A DNA stretch of 64,000 nt from Teichococcus aerophilus (GCF_014490485.1 NZ_JACTVA010000015.1:7358-71357), one strand, 5' to 3'; shown: positions 45,614-54,974, numbered from the stretch's first letter. Numbers and translations: made by a program. Notes: a model not told the origin generated them from the letters alone.

Positions 45614-47111
45614 GGTGGCCGCCATGGGTGATGTCGAGGTCGCCGAAGCGGGTGAACTCGGCCTCGAAGAACAGCGGGATGGTGCCGGTGGGGCCGTGGC
45701 GCTGCTTGGCGACGATCAGGTCGGCGCGGTTATGCGCCTTCTCCATCCGCGCCTGCCAGTTGCTGATGGCGTCCTGCAGCTTCTCGCCGTTGTCGAAGTT
45801 AACGTCCTTCGGCTCCTGCATCTTGAGGTAGTAGTCGTCGCGGTAGACGAACATCACCATGTCGGCGTCCTGCTCGATCGAGCCGGATTCGCGAAGATCG
45901 GAGAGCTGCGGGCGCTTGTCCTCCCGGCTCTCGACCTGGCGGGAGAGCTGGGAGAGCGCCATGACCGGCACCGCCAGCTCCTTAGCGATGGCCTTCAGGC
46001 CCTGCGTGATCTGGCTGATTTCCTGCACGCGGTTCTCGGGCCGGCTGCCGGCGGCGGGGCGCATCAGCTGCAGGTAGTCGACCACGATGAAATCCAGCCC
46101 CCGCGTGCGCTTCAGCCGGCGGCAGCGGGTGCGGAGGGCGGAGATGGTGATGGCGGGCGTGTCGTCGATATAGAGCGGCAGGCGGGACAGGTCCCGGCTG
46201 ACTTCCACGAAGCGGTCGAAGTCCCGCTGCATGATCTCGCCACGGCGGATGCGGTCACCCGAGATGCGGGAGGCTTCGGAGAGCAGGCGGGTGGCGAGCT
46301 GGTCCGCGCTCATTTCCAGGGAGAAAATGGCGCAGCCGCCGCGTGGCACGGCGCCAGGGCCGTGCTCTTCCTCCGTCCGGCGCAGGATGTCCTGCGCGGC
46401 GCCGAAGGCGATCTTGGTGGCCAGCGCCGTCTTGCCCATGCCGGGGCGGCCGGCGAGGATCAGCAGATCCGACGGATGTAGGCCGCCGGTCTTGGCATCG
46501 AGGTCCCGCAGGCCGGAGGAGAGGCCGGAGACGCCGCCGCCGCTGGTGAACGCCTTTTCCGCCAGGCTGACAGCATCGGTCAGCGCCCGGCCGAAGGTGA
46601 CGAAGCCGCCCTCGTTGCCGCCATCCTTGGCGAGGTCGAACAGCGCCTGCTCGGCCGCTTCCAGCTGCTCCTTGGCCGCCAGCTCGTCCTCCGAGCCGAA
46701 GGCGCGGTTGACCACCGTCTCGCCCAGGTCGACCAGTTGGCGGCGCAGCCAGGCGTCATGGATGACGCGGCCATACTCGCCGGCATTGATGATGCCGACC
46801 ATGGCGGAGAGCAGCTGGGCCAGGTAGGCGGCGCCGCCGACTTCCTGCAGCACGCCGGAATGCTCGAACTCCGCGCGCAGGGTCACGGCATCGGCTAGCT
46901 GCCCGGCTTCGACCCGGCGCTGGATGGCGGCGAAGATGCGGCCATGCACGGCGTTGGCGAAGTGGTCCGGGGCCAGGAATTCCGAGACACGCTCATAGGC
47001 CTTGTTGTTGGCCAGGAGGGCACCGAGCAGCGCCTGTTCCGCCTGGAGATTCGCCGGCGGAAGGCGCTGGGCCACGCTGAGGAGGCCGTCGGATTTCGGG
47101 ACGCTGTTCAT
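45600..47111 (-). CDS. dnaB: Replicative DNA helicase DnaB
   Basis: DnaB is the hexameric helicase that unwinds DNA at the replication fork. The 503-residue protein has the N-terminal primase-interaction domain (PPANLQAEQALLGALLANNKAYERV), a linker, and the RecA-like C-terminal domain with Walker A GRPGMGKTALA. FSLEMSADQLATRLLSEAS, DYLQLMRP and SQLSRQVESREDKRPQLSDLRESGSIEQDAD follow. The start at 47111 (MNSVPKSDG) fits the family; the frame continues upstream without a stop but into unrelated sequence. It overlaps alr. Confidence 0.96.
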   Translation of the reverse strand: MNSVPKSDGLLSVAQRLPPANLQAEQALLGALLANNKAYERVSEFLAPDHFANAVHGRIFAAIQRRVEAGQLADAVTLRAEFEHSGVLQEVGGAAYLAQLLSAMVGIINAGEYGRVIHDAWLRRQLVDLGETVVNRAFGSEDELAAKEQLEAAEQALFDLAKDGGNEGGFVTFGRALTDAVSLAEKAFTSGGGVSGLSSGLRDLDAKTGGLHPSDLLILAGRPGMGKTALATKIAFGAAQDILRRTEEEHGPGAVPRGGCAIFSLEMSADQLATRLLSEASRISGDRIRRGEIMQRDFDRFVEVSRDLSRLPLYIDDTPAITISALRTRCRRLKRTRGLDFIVVDYLQLMRPAAGSRPENRVQEISQITQGLKAIAKELAVPVMALSQLSRQVESREDKRPQLSDLRESGSIEQDADMVMFVYRDDYYLKMQEPKDVNFDNGEKLQDAISNWQARMEKAHNRADLIVAKQRHGPTGTIPLFFEAEFTRFGDLDITHGGHHDDY

Positions 47112-47292
47112 GCCGCCCAAGCTAGCCGGTCCGCGCCCTCTCAGGGGAGAGGCAGGCTGTGGATAACGGGGATGGTTTTGGCCTTGGGCTTCACAAGCGT
47201 TGCGGGTGAAGGCGCCGGGCGGAGGGAGCGAGGGGGATAAAATGGTGCCGGCCGCGGTTGGCGGGCGGTTTGACGCCAGGTCCGGCGATAGC

Positions 47293-47317
47293 AGGCCGGG
47301 GAATTCCTTCCCCGGCC
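47293..47317. repeat. Solo end of the intergenic element, after cfa
   Basis: GGCCGGGGAA (47294-47303) and TTCCCCGGCC (47308-47317) form a perfect 10-bp stem around TTCC, the same terminal hairpin as copies A-F but single. It lies six bases past the cfa stop on the minus strand. No partner end is found within 300 bases. The rest of the 47112-47323 spacer shows no gene. Confidence 0.7.
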
Positions 47318-47323
47318 CTCCTT

Positions 47324-48559
47324 TCAGGCATCCTCCCGCGGGCAGGCGACGGCCTTGCGCTCCGCATCCAGCATGTAGTCGCGGGAGAGGGGGAGGGTGT
47401 CCACCTTCCGCGTTAGCTGGATCTGCCAGTTCATGTGCCCCATGCGGCGGAAGGCCAGTTCGGAGCCGACCAGGTAGAACTCGAACATGCGGCAGAAGCG
47501 TTCGTCGTAGAGGCTTTGGATCGCGTCCCGGTTGGCGGCGAAGCGGCGGCGCCAGTGGGCCAGGGTGTGGGCGTAGTGCAGGCGCAGGACCTCGATATCC
47601 GTGGCCCAGAGGCCTGACTTCTCCACCGCCGGCAGCACTTCGGACAGCGCGGGCGAGTAGCCGCCGGGGAAGATGTACTTGGTGATCCAGGCATTGGTGC
47701 TGCCGGGGCCGTCGCTGCGGCCGATGGCGTGGATCAGCGCCACGCCATCCTCCTTCAGCGCGCCCTTCACGGTGCGGAAGAAGGTCTTGTAGTGGTCGAT
47801 CCCCACATGCTCGAACATGCCGACCGAGACGATACGGTCGACCGGGCGCTTCCAGTCCCGGTAGTCCATCAGCTCGAACCGCACGCGGTCGGACAGCCCG
47901 GCCTCGGCGGCGCGGCCGCGGGCGACGTCCAGCTGTTCGGTCGAGAGGGTGATGCCGGTAACGCGGGCGCCATGCTCGCGCGCCAGGTGCAGGGCCATGC
48001 CGCCCCAGCCGCAGCCAATATCCAGTACTTCCAGGTCCGGCCGGTCGAAATGCAGCTTGGCGGCGATGTGGCGCTTCTTCAGCAGCTGGGCTTCTTCCAG
48101 CGTTTCCTCGCCGGTGGGGAAGTAGGCGCAGGAATACTGCCGGTCCCGGTCCAGGAAGAGGGCATAGAGGCGGCCGTTCAGGTCGTAGTGGTGCGCCACG
48201 TTGCGCCGGGCGCGGCTGGCGGGGTTCAACTGGTCCAGGTGCCGGCGGCCCCAGCGGACCCATTCCATCACTTTCTCAGCCGGGTGGCCGCCGCCTTCCA
48301 TCATGTTGAGCACCATGAGGTCGGTCATGTCGTAGAGGCTGCAGCCCATCGGGACGATGCCGCCATCCATGTAGCCTTCGCCGAAGGCCAGGGTAGGGTT
48401 GCTGCACAGGCGCCGGACTGTGCGCCAGTCCCGAAGCTCAAACCCGGCGGACGGGCCAGGCCCGTCGGTGCCGCGATACTCAAGGATGCGGCCGTCCGGG
48501 TAGCGGACGGTCAAGGTCCCGCGTCTGATTAGGCGGGATAGAATACGGTCGAACAGCAT
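47324..48559 (-). CDS. cfa: Cyclopropane-fatty-acyl-phospholipid synthase
   Basis: This membrane-associated methyltransferase adds a methylene to unsaturated phospholipid acyl chains. It has 411 residues. The SAM motif VLDIGCGWGGMALHLA is at about 160-175. The Cfa family patterns LFLDRDRQYSCAYF, GVALIHAIGRSDGP and YIFPGGYSPALSEV follow. The N-terminal 110-residue region carries the LTVRYPDGRI strand set of the family. It is read away from dnaB's start and terminates at the solo hairpin. Confidence 0.95.
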   Translation of the reverse strand: MLFDRILSRLIRRGTLTVRYPDGRILEYRGTDGPGPSAGFELRDWRTVRRLCSNPTLAFGEGYMDGGIVPMGCSLYDMTDLMVLNMMEGGGHPAEKVMEWVRWGRRHLDQLNPASRARRNVAHHYDLNGRLYALFLDRDRQYSCAYFPTGEETLEEAQLLKKRHIAAKLHFDRPDLEVLDIGCGWGGMALHLAREHGARVTGITLSTEQLDVARGRAAEAGLSDRVRFELMDYRDWKRPVDRIVSVGMFEHVGIDHYKTFFRTVKGALKEDGVALIHAIGRSDGPGSTNAWITKYIFPGGYSPALSEVLPAVEKSGLWATDIEVLRLHYAHTLAHWRRRFAANRDAIQSLYDERFCRMFEFYLVGSELAFRRMGHMNWQIQLTRKVDTLPLSRDYMLDAERKAVACPREDA

Positions 48560-48704
48560 GCCCGAGCCTTCCTCTTCACCACGGTAGATATCGTGGCGAT
48601 TGGGAAACGCACTTGTCCAGCCGAGTGAACGGAAAGCTTACGAAAGCTTCATCGCATTCTTTCGATGAGGCTGATTGAGGCAGCCGATTAGGGGCGGCCA
48701 AGAA

Positions 48705-48734
48705 AAAGGGGCGCTCCTTGCGGAACGCCCCTTT
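48705..48734 (-). terminator. Intrinsic terminator of the rpsF-rplI operon
   Basis: AAAGGGGCG and CGCCCCTTT pair (9 bp) around a 12-base loop. On the minus strand the stem is followed by TTTTTC, a proper U-tract. It stands 65 bases after the rplI stop codon. Confidence 0.85.
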
Positions 48735-48798
48735 CGCCAACCATCTGGTTGCATGCCCTGTGGCGTTTCCGCCCCATGCGTTCATGCAGCAGTTGACC

Positions 48799-49368
48799 TT
48801 ACTGCTCGGAAGCAGCGCCCAACTCGGACAGCTCGGCGGCCAGCTCGGCCTCCAGGCTGTCGTCCTCGGCCTGCTGCTCGGCGCGCAGGTCCTCGCCGCG
48901 CGCCTGCTTCTCGGCTTCTTCGGGGCTGCGGGCCACGTTGACGCTGAGGGGCAGGTGCACTTCCGGGTGCAGCTCGACGCGGACGCTGGAAATGCCCAGC
49001 GACTTGATCGGCTGCTCCAGGAGGATCTGGGTGCGGCTGACGGTCAGGCCGGCTTCCTTCGCGGCGTCCGCGATGTCGCGGGCGCTGACGGAGCCGTACA
49101 GGCCGCCGGACTCGCCGGCCTGGCGGATGATGACGACGGACAGGCCGTCCATCCGCTCGGCCACGCGCTCGGCTTCTTCACGACGCTTGAGGTTGAGCGC
49201 CTCCAGCTGGACGCGCTCCTTCTCGAAGCGCTCCAGGTTGGCCTTGCTCGCGCGGATGGCCTTGCCCTGGGGGAGCAGGAAGTTACGGGCGTAGCCGGGC
49301 CGGACGGAGACTTGATCCCCCATCTGGCCGAGCTTCTCGACCCGCTGCATCAGGATGACATCGATCAT
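48799..49368 (-). CDS. rplI: 50S ribosomal protein L9
   Basis: L9 has the N-terminal 23S-rRNA-binding domain [37 protein letters not shown] (1-38) and a long connecting helix. The C-terminal domain follows, with [19 protein letters not shown]. At 189 residues it exceeds the E. coli form by an acidic alanine/glutamate tail ([21 protein letters not shown]) common in alphaproteobacteria. It is the last gene of the rpsF-rpsR-DUF2232-rplI operon. Confidence 0.97.
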   Translation of the reverse strand: MIDVILMQRVEKLGQMGDQVSVRPGYARNFLLPQGKAIRASKANLERFEKERVQLEALNLKRREEAERVAERMDGLSVVIIRQAGESGGLYGSVSARDIADAAKEAGLTVSRTQILLEQPIKSLGISSVRVELHPEVHLPLSVNVARSPEEAEKQARGEDLRAEQQAEDDSLEAELAAELSELGAASEQ

Positions 49369-49386
49369 CGGTTTTGAACCCCGATC

Positions 49387-50319
49387 TTACGTGTTGGCGG
49401 GCGGCGGGTTACGGCGCCCGAATTGTTCAACGAGACCCAGCGCCACCAGAATGATGGCGCCGGCTTGGACGAAGACGAGAAGCGAGACATAGGCGGCGAC
49501 GAGCACCGGCGTGCGCCACTTCGCCGGCGGAAGCCGGGTGTGCAGCGCCGCCAGACCTTGCAGCAGCAACGGAACGCCGAGGGCCAGGCCGAGCGACAGC
49601 GGGAAGAGATCCGCCGCCGGGTCCGCCAGCAGCCACACCACGCCGGCGATGGCCGGCAGGATGGGATACCAGCGGGGCAGGCGGGCCTCGCTCCAGCGGA
49701 TGCGCGGCAGCAGGGCCAGGTTCCGGCGCAGCAGCAGGCGCTGCGCGAAGGCGGCGTTGGCCACCAGCACGAAGCTCAGCCACAAGGCCAGTGCCCCCGC
49801 CTTCAGGCGGACGATCTGTTCGACCATCCCATCCGGCGCTTCCACACCCATGCGGGTGAGGCTTTGGGACACCGCATCGCGCAGCGAGGTTTCCAGCCCG
49901 GCATCCGGCCCGCCGAGCACCATCGCGGCCAGCACGACCAGGAAGGCCGGCCAGATGCCGAGCAGCGCAAGCGGCAACCCGAGCGAAGGCCCGGGACGGC
50001 TGCCGTTGGGCAGCCCCAGCACCAGCGACACGACCGCCGGCAGGCTGAGGAAGCCCAGATACACCGCGACCGGCCCGATGCCCGGGCTGACCAGGGAAAG
50101 GCCCAGCCCCGCCACCGCCACCGCGATGAGCGCGGCGGTCAGGCCGAAGCCCAGCCCCGCCAGGAACAGCGGCAGCGGCGCGAACCAGAACAGGACCGCG
50201 CCCATCGGCAGGCCGTGCAGTGCCCAGAGTGCCACCAGTGCGGAGACGAGCCCGGCCGCCGCGCCCGCGAGGATACGCGGGTCGTTGGCCAGTCCGGTCC
50301 GGGGCTGGTTGGTGCTCAA
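49387..50319 (-). CDS. DUF2232 membrane protein
   Basis: The 310-residue integral membrane protein has about eight hydrophobic helices. Location between rpsR and rplI is the characteristic place of DUF2232 (YybS-like) proteins in alphaproteobacteria. Function is unknown; small-molecule transport has been suggested for relatives. It has no visible catalytic motif. It follows rpsR by 30 bases. Confidence 0.85.
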   Translation of the reverse strand: MSTNQPRTGLANDPRILAGAAAGLVSALVALWALHGLPMGAVLFWFAPLPLFLAGLGFGLTAALIAVAVAGLGLSLVSPGIGPVAVYLGFLSLPAVVSLVLGLPNGSRPGPSLGLPLALLGIWPAFLVVLAAMVLGGPDAGLETSLRDAVSQSLTRMGVEAPDGMVEQIVRLKAGALALWLSFVLVANAAFAQRLLLRRNLALLPRIRWSEARLPRWYPILPAIAGVVWLLADPAADLFPLSLGLALGVPLLLQGLAALHTRLPPAKWRTPVLVAAYVSLLVFVQAGAIILVALGLVEQFGRRNPPPANT

Positions 50320-50349
50320 GCCACTATGTCCGTTTTCTTGCCGGTGTCG

Positions 50350-50628
50350 TCAGTCGTTGATGACGTAGGGCAGCAGGGCCAGGAAGCGGGCGCGCTTGAT
50401 GGCGTTCGCCAGCTCGCGCTGCTTCTTGCCCGACACGGCCGTGATGCGGCTCGGCACGATCTTGCCGCGCTCGCTCAGGAAGCGAGAGAGCAGGCGCACG
50501 TCCTTGTAGTCGATCTTCGGCGCGTTGGGACCGGAGAACGGGCAGGACTTGCGGCGGCGGTAGAACGGGCGGCGCGCACCGACGGCGGGGCGGCGGGCTG
50601 CGGGGTTCAGGTCAGCGGAATCGGACAT
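50350..50628 (-). CDS. rpsR: 30S ribosomal protein S18
   Basis: S18 binds beside S6 on the 30S platform. The 92-residue product has the basic N-terminal extension [22 protein letters not shown] and the conserved core [53 protein letters not shown] near residue 34 is a zinc-like remnant. It starts six bases after the rpsF stop. Confidence 0.97.
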   Translation of the reverse strand: MSDSADLNPAARRPAVGARRPFYRRRKSCPFSGPNAPKIDYKDVRLLSRFLSERGKIVPSRITAVSGKKQRELANAIKRARFLALLPYVIND

Positions 50629-50634
50629 GATCGA

Positions 50635-51111
50635 TTACTCCTCGCCACCGTTGCTGGGGTCCATCTCGTCCCGCGGACGGGCGCGGAACTCTTCGCGGTC
50701 GTCGCTGCGCTCACGGCCACGGCCGGAGGAGAAGCGGCCGGCCGGGCGCGGGCCACGGAAGCCACGGTCACGCTCACGGTCATCGCCACGCTTGGCGAGG
50801 ATGGCGGAGGGCGCCTCGGCGTCGATCGCCTCGACCCGCAGCGTCATGTGGCGCAGAACGTCTTCGTTCAGGCCCAGCTGACGCGCCATCTCCTGCTCGG
50901 CGGAGGCCGGGCAGTCGAGGCCGAGAAGCACGTAGTGCCCCTTGCGGTTCTTCTTGATGCGGTACGCCAGGCCACGGAGGCCCCAGTACTCGCGCTTCTT
51001 CACCTCACCACCGGCATCGGTGATAATGGAGGAAACCTGGTCGGTGATGGTGTCGACCTGCTGCTGCGACAGGTCGTTACGTGCGATCAGCACGGTTTCG
51101 TAAAGCGGCAT
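50635..51111 (-). CDS. rpsF: 30S ribosomal protein S6
   Basis: S6 begins [35 protein letters not shown] and has the [19 protein letters not shown] strand block. At 158 residues it carries a long C-terminal tail rich in Arg, Asp and Gly (about 110-158), as in other alphaproteobacteria. It heads the operon; a promoter candidate lies at 51224-51253. Confidence 0.97.
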   Translation of the reverse strand: MPLYETVLIARNDLSQQQVDTITDQVSSIITDAGGEVKKREYWGLRGLAYRIKKNRKGHYVLLGLDCPASAEQEMARQLGLNEDVLRHMTLRVEAIDAEAPSAILAKRGDDRERDRGFRGPRPAGRFSSGRGRERSDDREEFRARPRDEMDPSNGGEE

Positions 51112-51412
51112 GGGATCTCCCTATGGCTGTCTCAGCCCCGGGTCGTTCCTCCGGCACCATGCCGGGGAAGAACGCAAACGGGCATAGCCGGGCGCGATGC
51201 CACGCGCCCGGCAGGGTGGGCGGCGTAAAGCATGGGGGGAGGGGCGAAGTCAAAGGATTCGGTCAGGCCGGCCTGGAAGATCAAGGAAATTCGGCCTGCC
51301 AGCCCCTGGCGAAGCGCGATGTATGCCACAATGTTGCCAAGGATTCCTTGACACCCGCCCGCCCCGCCTCTACCCCGCCGCCGCCATTCACACGTGGGAA
51401 ATAAACCGTCCA
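51112..51412. promoter_or_regulatory. Divergent promoter region rpsF / fabD
   Basis: This 301-base spacer shows no gene. On the minus strand TTGACT (51248-51253) and TTTACG (51224-51229) stand 18 bases apart, a plausible sigma-70 promoter for rpsF. On the plus strand TTGACA (51348-51353), with TACCCC 17 bases on, is a weaker candidate for fabD. S6 operon leaders can be autoregulated, but no S6:S18 motif was identified. Confidence 0.5.
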
Positions 51413-52369
51413 ATGCCGCTCGCCTTTGTGTTCCCGGGCCAGGGCAGCCAGGCCGTCGGCATGGGCCGCGACCTCGCAGCAGCCTTCCCCGCCGCCCGCG
51501 AAGTGTTCGAGGCGGTGGACGAGACCCTGAAGCAAAGCCTCTCCCGCCTCATGTTCGAGGGACCGGTGGAGGAGCTGACGATGACCGCCAACGCCCAGCC
51601 GGCGCTGATGGCGGTGAGCCTGGCGGTGCTGCGGGTGCTGGAGCAGGAGGGTGGCTTCGACCTGAAGTCCCGCGTCGCGCTGGTGGCTGGCCATTCGCTG
51701 GGCGAGTACAGCGCCCTCGCCGCCGCCCTGACCTTCGACGTGCCGACCACCGCCCGCCTGCTGCGCCTGCGCGGCGAGGCCATGCAGAAGGCCGTGCCCG
51801 CCGGCATCGGTGCCATGGCGGCGCTGCTGGGGGCCGAGATGGCCCAGGCCCGTTCCATCTGCGAGCGCGCGGCCGAGTCGCCCGAGGGCATGCATGAAGT
51901 GGTCGAGGCCGCCAACGACAATGGCGGCGGGCAGGTGGTGATTTCTGGCCATCGCGGCGCCGTCGAGCGCGCGGTCGAGATGGCCAAGGCCGAGGGCATC
52001 CGCAAGGCGATGATCCTGCCGGTCTCCGCCCCGTTCCACTCCTCCCTGATGGCGCCGGCCGCGGACGCGATGGCGGAGGCGCTGGCTGTGGCCGAGCTGC
52101 GGCCGCCGGTGGTGCCATTGATCGCCAACGTCTCCGCCGCCAAGGCGACCGACCCGGCGGAGATTCGGGAGTTGCTGGTCCGGCAGGTGACGGGCACGGT
52201 GCGGTGGCGCGAATGCGTCGGCACCATGCTGGAACTGGGCGTGGACCGGTTCGTCGAAATCGGCTCCGGCAAGGTGTTGACCGGGCTGGCCAAGCGGCTG
52301 GCGCCGGATGCGCAGGCCATGTCGGTGGGCAACCCCGCCGACATCGAAGCTTTTCTGAAGAGCCTGTAA
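51413..52369 (+). CDS. fabD: Malonyl-CoA:ACP transacylase FabD
   Basis: FabD loads malonyl groups onto acyl carrier protein for fatty-acid elongation. The 318-residue product begins MPLAFVFPGQGSQAVGMG. The nucleophile Ser95 is in GHSLGEYSAL, with the Gln of FPGQGSQ and His209 in PVSAPFHSSLM. It heads the fabD-fabG-acpP-fabF cluster, with 16 bases to fabG. Confidence 0.96.
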   Translation: MPLAFVFPGQGSQAVGMGRDLAAAFPAAREVFEAVDETLKQSLSRLMFEGPVEELTMTANAQPALMAVSLAVLRVLEQEGGFDLKSRVALVAGHSLGEYSALAAALTFDVPTTARLLRLRGEAMQKAVPAGIGAMAALLGAEMAQARSICERAAESPEGMHEVVEAANDNGGGQVVISGHRGAVERAVEMAKAEGIRKAMILPVSAPFHSSLMAPAADAMAEALAVAELRPPVVPLIANVSAAKATDPAEIRELLVRQVTGTVRWRECVGTMLELGVDRFVEIGSGKVLTGLAKRLAPDAQAMSVGNPADIEAFLKSL

Positions 52370-52385
52370 GGGAATAGTCCGGGAT

Positions 52386-53120
52386 ATGTTCAGCCTCGAA
52401 GGCAAGGTGGCGCTGGTCACTGGTGCGACCGGCGGCATTGGCGCGGAGATTGCCCGTGCGTTGCACCGCCAGGGCGCCAAAGTCGCGCTGTCCGGCACCC
52501 GCAAGGAAGTGCTCGAGACGCTGGCGGCCGAGCTGGAGGGCGCGCTGGTCGCCCCCGCCAACCTGAGCGACCCCGCGGCACCCGCCGCGCTTGTGGAGCA
52601 GGTGGAAGCGGCCTTCGGCAAGCTGGACATCCTGGTCAACAATGCCGGCTTCACCCGCGATGGCCTGGCCATGCGGATGGCCGACAAGGACTGGTCGGAC
52701 GTGCTGGAGGTCGACCTGACCGCCCCGTTCCGGCTGGCCCGTGCCGCCATGCGCGGCATGATGAAGCGCCGGACCGGGCGCATCATATCCATTGCCTCCA
52801 TCGTCGGCGTCACCGGCAATCCTGGCCAGGCGAACTACGCCGCGGCCAAGGCCGGGCTGATCGGCATGAGCAAGTCTCTGGCACAGGAACTGGCGTCCCG
52901 CGGCATCACGGTGAACGTGGTGGCGCCGGGCTTCATTGCCACGCCGATGACGGACGCGCTGAACGACCAGCAGAAGGCGCGGCTGATGGAGCGGATTCCG
53001 ATGGGGCGGATGGGCGAGGCGGCTGATATTGCGGCCGCCGTTGCCTATCTCTCCTCCGACGAGGCCGGGTGGGTCACCGGCGCCACTCACCATGTGAATG
53101 GCGGGATGGCGATGATCTGA
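52386..53120 (+). CDS. fabG: 3-oxoacyl-ACP reductase FabG
   Basis: FabG is the NADPH-dependent reductase of fatty-acid elongation (244 residues). TGATGGIG is at 12-19, NNAG at 85-88, and the catalytic triad is Ser138, Tyr151 and Lys155. ANYAAAKAGLIGMSKSLAQE and the C-terminal GWVTGATHHVNGGMAM match FabG rather than PhaB. It sits between fabD and acpP; a decayed repeat fragment lies just after its stop. Confidence 0.96.
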   Translation: MFSLEGKVALVTGATGGIGAEIARALHRQGAKVALSGTRKEVLETLAAELEGALVAPANLSDPAAPAALVEQVEAAFGKLDILVNNAGFTRDGLAMRMADKDWSDVLEVDLTAPFRLARAAMRGMMKRRTGRIISIASIVGVTGNPGQANYAAAKAGLIGMSKSLAQELASRGITVNVVAPGFIATPMTDALNDQQKARLMERIPMGRMGEAADIAAAVAYLSSDEAGWVTGATHHVNGGMAMI

Positions 53121-53130
53121 ACCCGCTTCC

Positions 53131-53178
53131 GGGGAATTGTTCCCCGTGAAGCTTCCGTGTTAAGCCCGCGCGGTCCAT
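53131..53178. repeat. Possible relic of the intergenic element before acpP
   Basis: GGGGAA-TTG-TTCCCC (53131-53145) resembles a reduced terminal hairpin. TTAAGCCCGCGCGGTCCAT (53160-53178) matches the conserved core box of copies A and D at 16 of 19 positions. It lies 10 bases after the fabG stop, in the acpP leader. The order of parts differs from intact copies, so it may be a deletion remnant. Confidence 0.4.
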
Positions 53179-53238
53179 GGGATGGGGCTGTTCCCACCCG
53201 CCGCCGCAGGCAGCAGTGTTCCAGCAGGAGAAGTCGCC

Positions 53239-53478
53239 ATGAGCGATACCGCCGACAAGGTGAAGAAGATCGTTGTCGAGCACCTCGGCGTCGAGGAAGC
53301 CAAGGTGACTTCCGAGGCGTCGTTCATCGACGACCTGGGTGCCGACAGCCTCGACACCGTCGAGCTGGTGATGGCGTTCGAGGAGGCCTTCGGGGTCGAG
53401 ATCCCGGACGACGCCGCCGAGAAGATCACGACCGTCAAGGACGCGATCGACTACATCGAGGCGCAGAAGGCGGCCTGA
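53239..53478 (+). CDS. acpP: Acyl carrier protein
   Basis: The 79-residue acidic four-helix protein carries growing acyl chains on a phosphopantetheine. Ser37 of [19 protein letters not shown] is the attachment site. AGGAGAAG precedes the ATG. It stands between fabG and fabF, as usual. Confidence 0.98.
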   Translation: MSDTADKVKKIVVEHLGVEEAKVTSEASFIDDLGADSLDTVELVMAFEEAFGVEIPDDAAEKITTVKDAIDYIEAQKAA

Positions 53479-53529
53479 GGCCCCTTCGTCCTTGAGCGTC
53501 TGACAGATTAAAGTCGGGAGGTTACACGC

Positions 53530-54813
53530 GTGTTCGGTTCTCTGACGACGCCGCGCCGCGTCGTCGTCACCGGGATGGGCATTGCCAGCCCTCTCGGCGT
53601 CGGCGTCGCGCATGTGTGGCAGCGGATGCTTGCCAGCGAAAGCGGGATTGGCCCGATCAGCCTGTTTGACGCCAAGGACCTGCCGGCGAAGATCGCCGGC
53701 GAGGTGCCGTCCGGTTCCAAGACCGAGGGGAAGCTCGACTTCAACGAGTGGATCCCGGTCAAGGACCAGAAGAAGATGGACCGCTTCATCCAGCTCGCCC
53801 TCGTGGCGGCTTCGGAAGCGGTCGAGGACTCCGGCTGGGTGCCCGAGACCGAGGAAGATCGTTACGTCACGGGCGTCATGATCGGCTCGGGCATCGGTGG
53901 CCTGCCGGAAATCTACAACGGGTCCCAGCTCGTCGGGCAGGGCAAGGCGAAGCGGCTTTCGCCGTTCTTCATCCCGGCCTCGCTGATCAACCTGGCCTCC
54001 GGCCACGTCTCCATCAAGTACGGCTTCAAGGGCCCGAACCACGCGGTGGTGACGGCCTGCGCGACCGGTGTGCATGCGCTGGGCGACGCTGCCCGGCTAA
54101 TCGCGCTCGGCGATGCCGACGTGATGGTGGCGGGCGGGACCGAGGCCGCGGTGTGCGAGATCGGCATTGCCGGCTTCTGCGCGTCCCGCGCGCTCTCCAC
54201 GGCCTTCAACGACTCGCCGGACCAGGGCTCCCGCCCGTGGGACGAGGGGCGTGACGGCTTCGTGATGGGCGAGGGTGCCGGCGTGATGGTGCTGGAAGAG
54301 TACGAGCACGCCAAGAAGCGCGGCGCCAAGATCTATGCCGAGGTCATCGGCTACGGCATGTCGGGCGACGCCTACCACATCACCGCCCCGGCGGAAGGCC
54401 ATGACGGCGCCTACCGCGCCATGAAGGCCGCCTTCAAGAATTCCGGCGTGACGCCGGCCGATGTCCAGTACGTCAACGCACACGGCACCTCGACGCCGAT
54501 GGGCGATGATCTGGAGCTGGAAGCGGTCGAGAAGATGTTCGGGGATTCCGCAAAGGGCCTTGCCATGTCCTCCACCAAGTCGGCCATCGGGCATCTGCTC
54601 GGCGCGGCGGGCGCGGTGGAAGGCATTTTCTCCATCCTGGCCATCCGGGACGGCGTGGCACCGCCGACGCTGAACCTGGAGAAGCCGTCGCGGGAGAGCG
54701 TGATCGACCGCGTGGCCAAGGTGCCGCAGGAGCGGAAGATCGACGTGGCGCTCTCCAACAGCTTCGGCTTTGGCGGCACCAACGCCAGCATCCTGTTCCG
54801 CAAGGCGCCCTGA
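53530..54813 (+). CDS. fabF: 3-oxoacyl-ACP synthase II (FabF)
   Basis: FabF condenses acyl-ACP with malonyl-ACP and governs unsaturated chain elongation. The 427-residue product has the triad Cys177 (TACATG), His318 (NAHGTST) and His355 (GHLLGAAG), with Lys350. It starts with GTG at 53530, preceded by GGGAGGTTACA. The stop is followed by a terminator-like hairpin before mltG. Confidence 0.97.
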   Translation: MFGSLTTPRRVVVTGMGIASPLGVGVAHVWQRMLASESGIGPISLFDAKDLPAKIAGEVPSGSKTEGKLDFNEWIPVKDQKKMDRFIQLALVAASEAVEDSGWVPETEEDRYVTGVMIGSGIGGLPEIYNGSQLVGQGKAKRLSPFFIPASLINLASGHVSIKYGFKGPNHAVVTACATGVHALGDAARLIALGDADVMVAGGTEAAVCEIGIAGFCASRALSTAFNDSPDQGSRPWDEGRDGFVMGEGAGVMVLEEYEHAKKRGAKIYAEVIGYGMSGDAYHITAPAEGHDGAYRAMKAAFKNSGVTPADVQYVNAHGTSTPMGDDLELEAVEKMFGDSAKGLAMSSTKSAIGHLLGAAGAVEGIFSILAIRDGVAPPTLNLEKPSRESVIDRVAKVPQERKIDVALSNSFGFGGTNASILFRKAP

Positions 54814-54925
54814 CCGGGGCGCCGCCCCGCCCGCCATGGCGGGTGGGCGTCGGGCCATGAACAGGGGATCGTGCAGCAGATGCGCGGACCCTTCCTCCGG
54901 GCCCCAGACCCGGCAGGCCGGCCGA

Positions 54926-54950
54926 CCGGGGGCCGTGAACCCCGGATTTT
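54926..54950 (+). terminator. Terminator-like hairpin between fabF and mltG
   Basis: CCGGGG (54926-54931) pairs with CCCCGG (54940-54945) and is followed by ATTTTCTTCTC. It lies 25 bases before mltG, so it may attenuate rather than abolish read-through into that gene. Confidence 0.5.
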
Positions 54951-54974
54951 CTTCTCACGGATGATCGAGGGTCC

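Noticed and set aside
47112..48263. In-frame extension of dnaB upstream through the cfa gene
   Set aside because: It overlaps cfa in another frame on the same strand. The DnaB N-terminus is complete at 47111.
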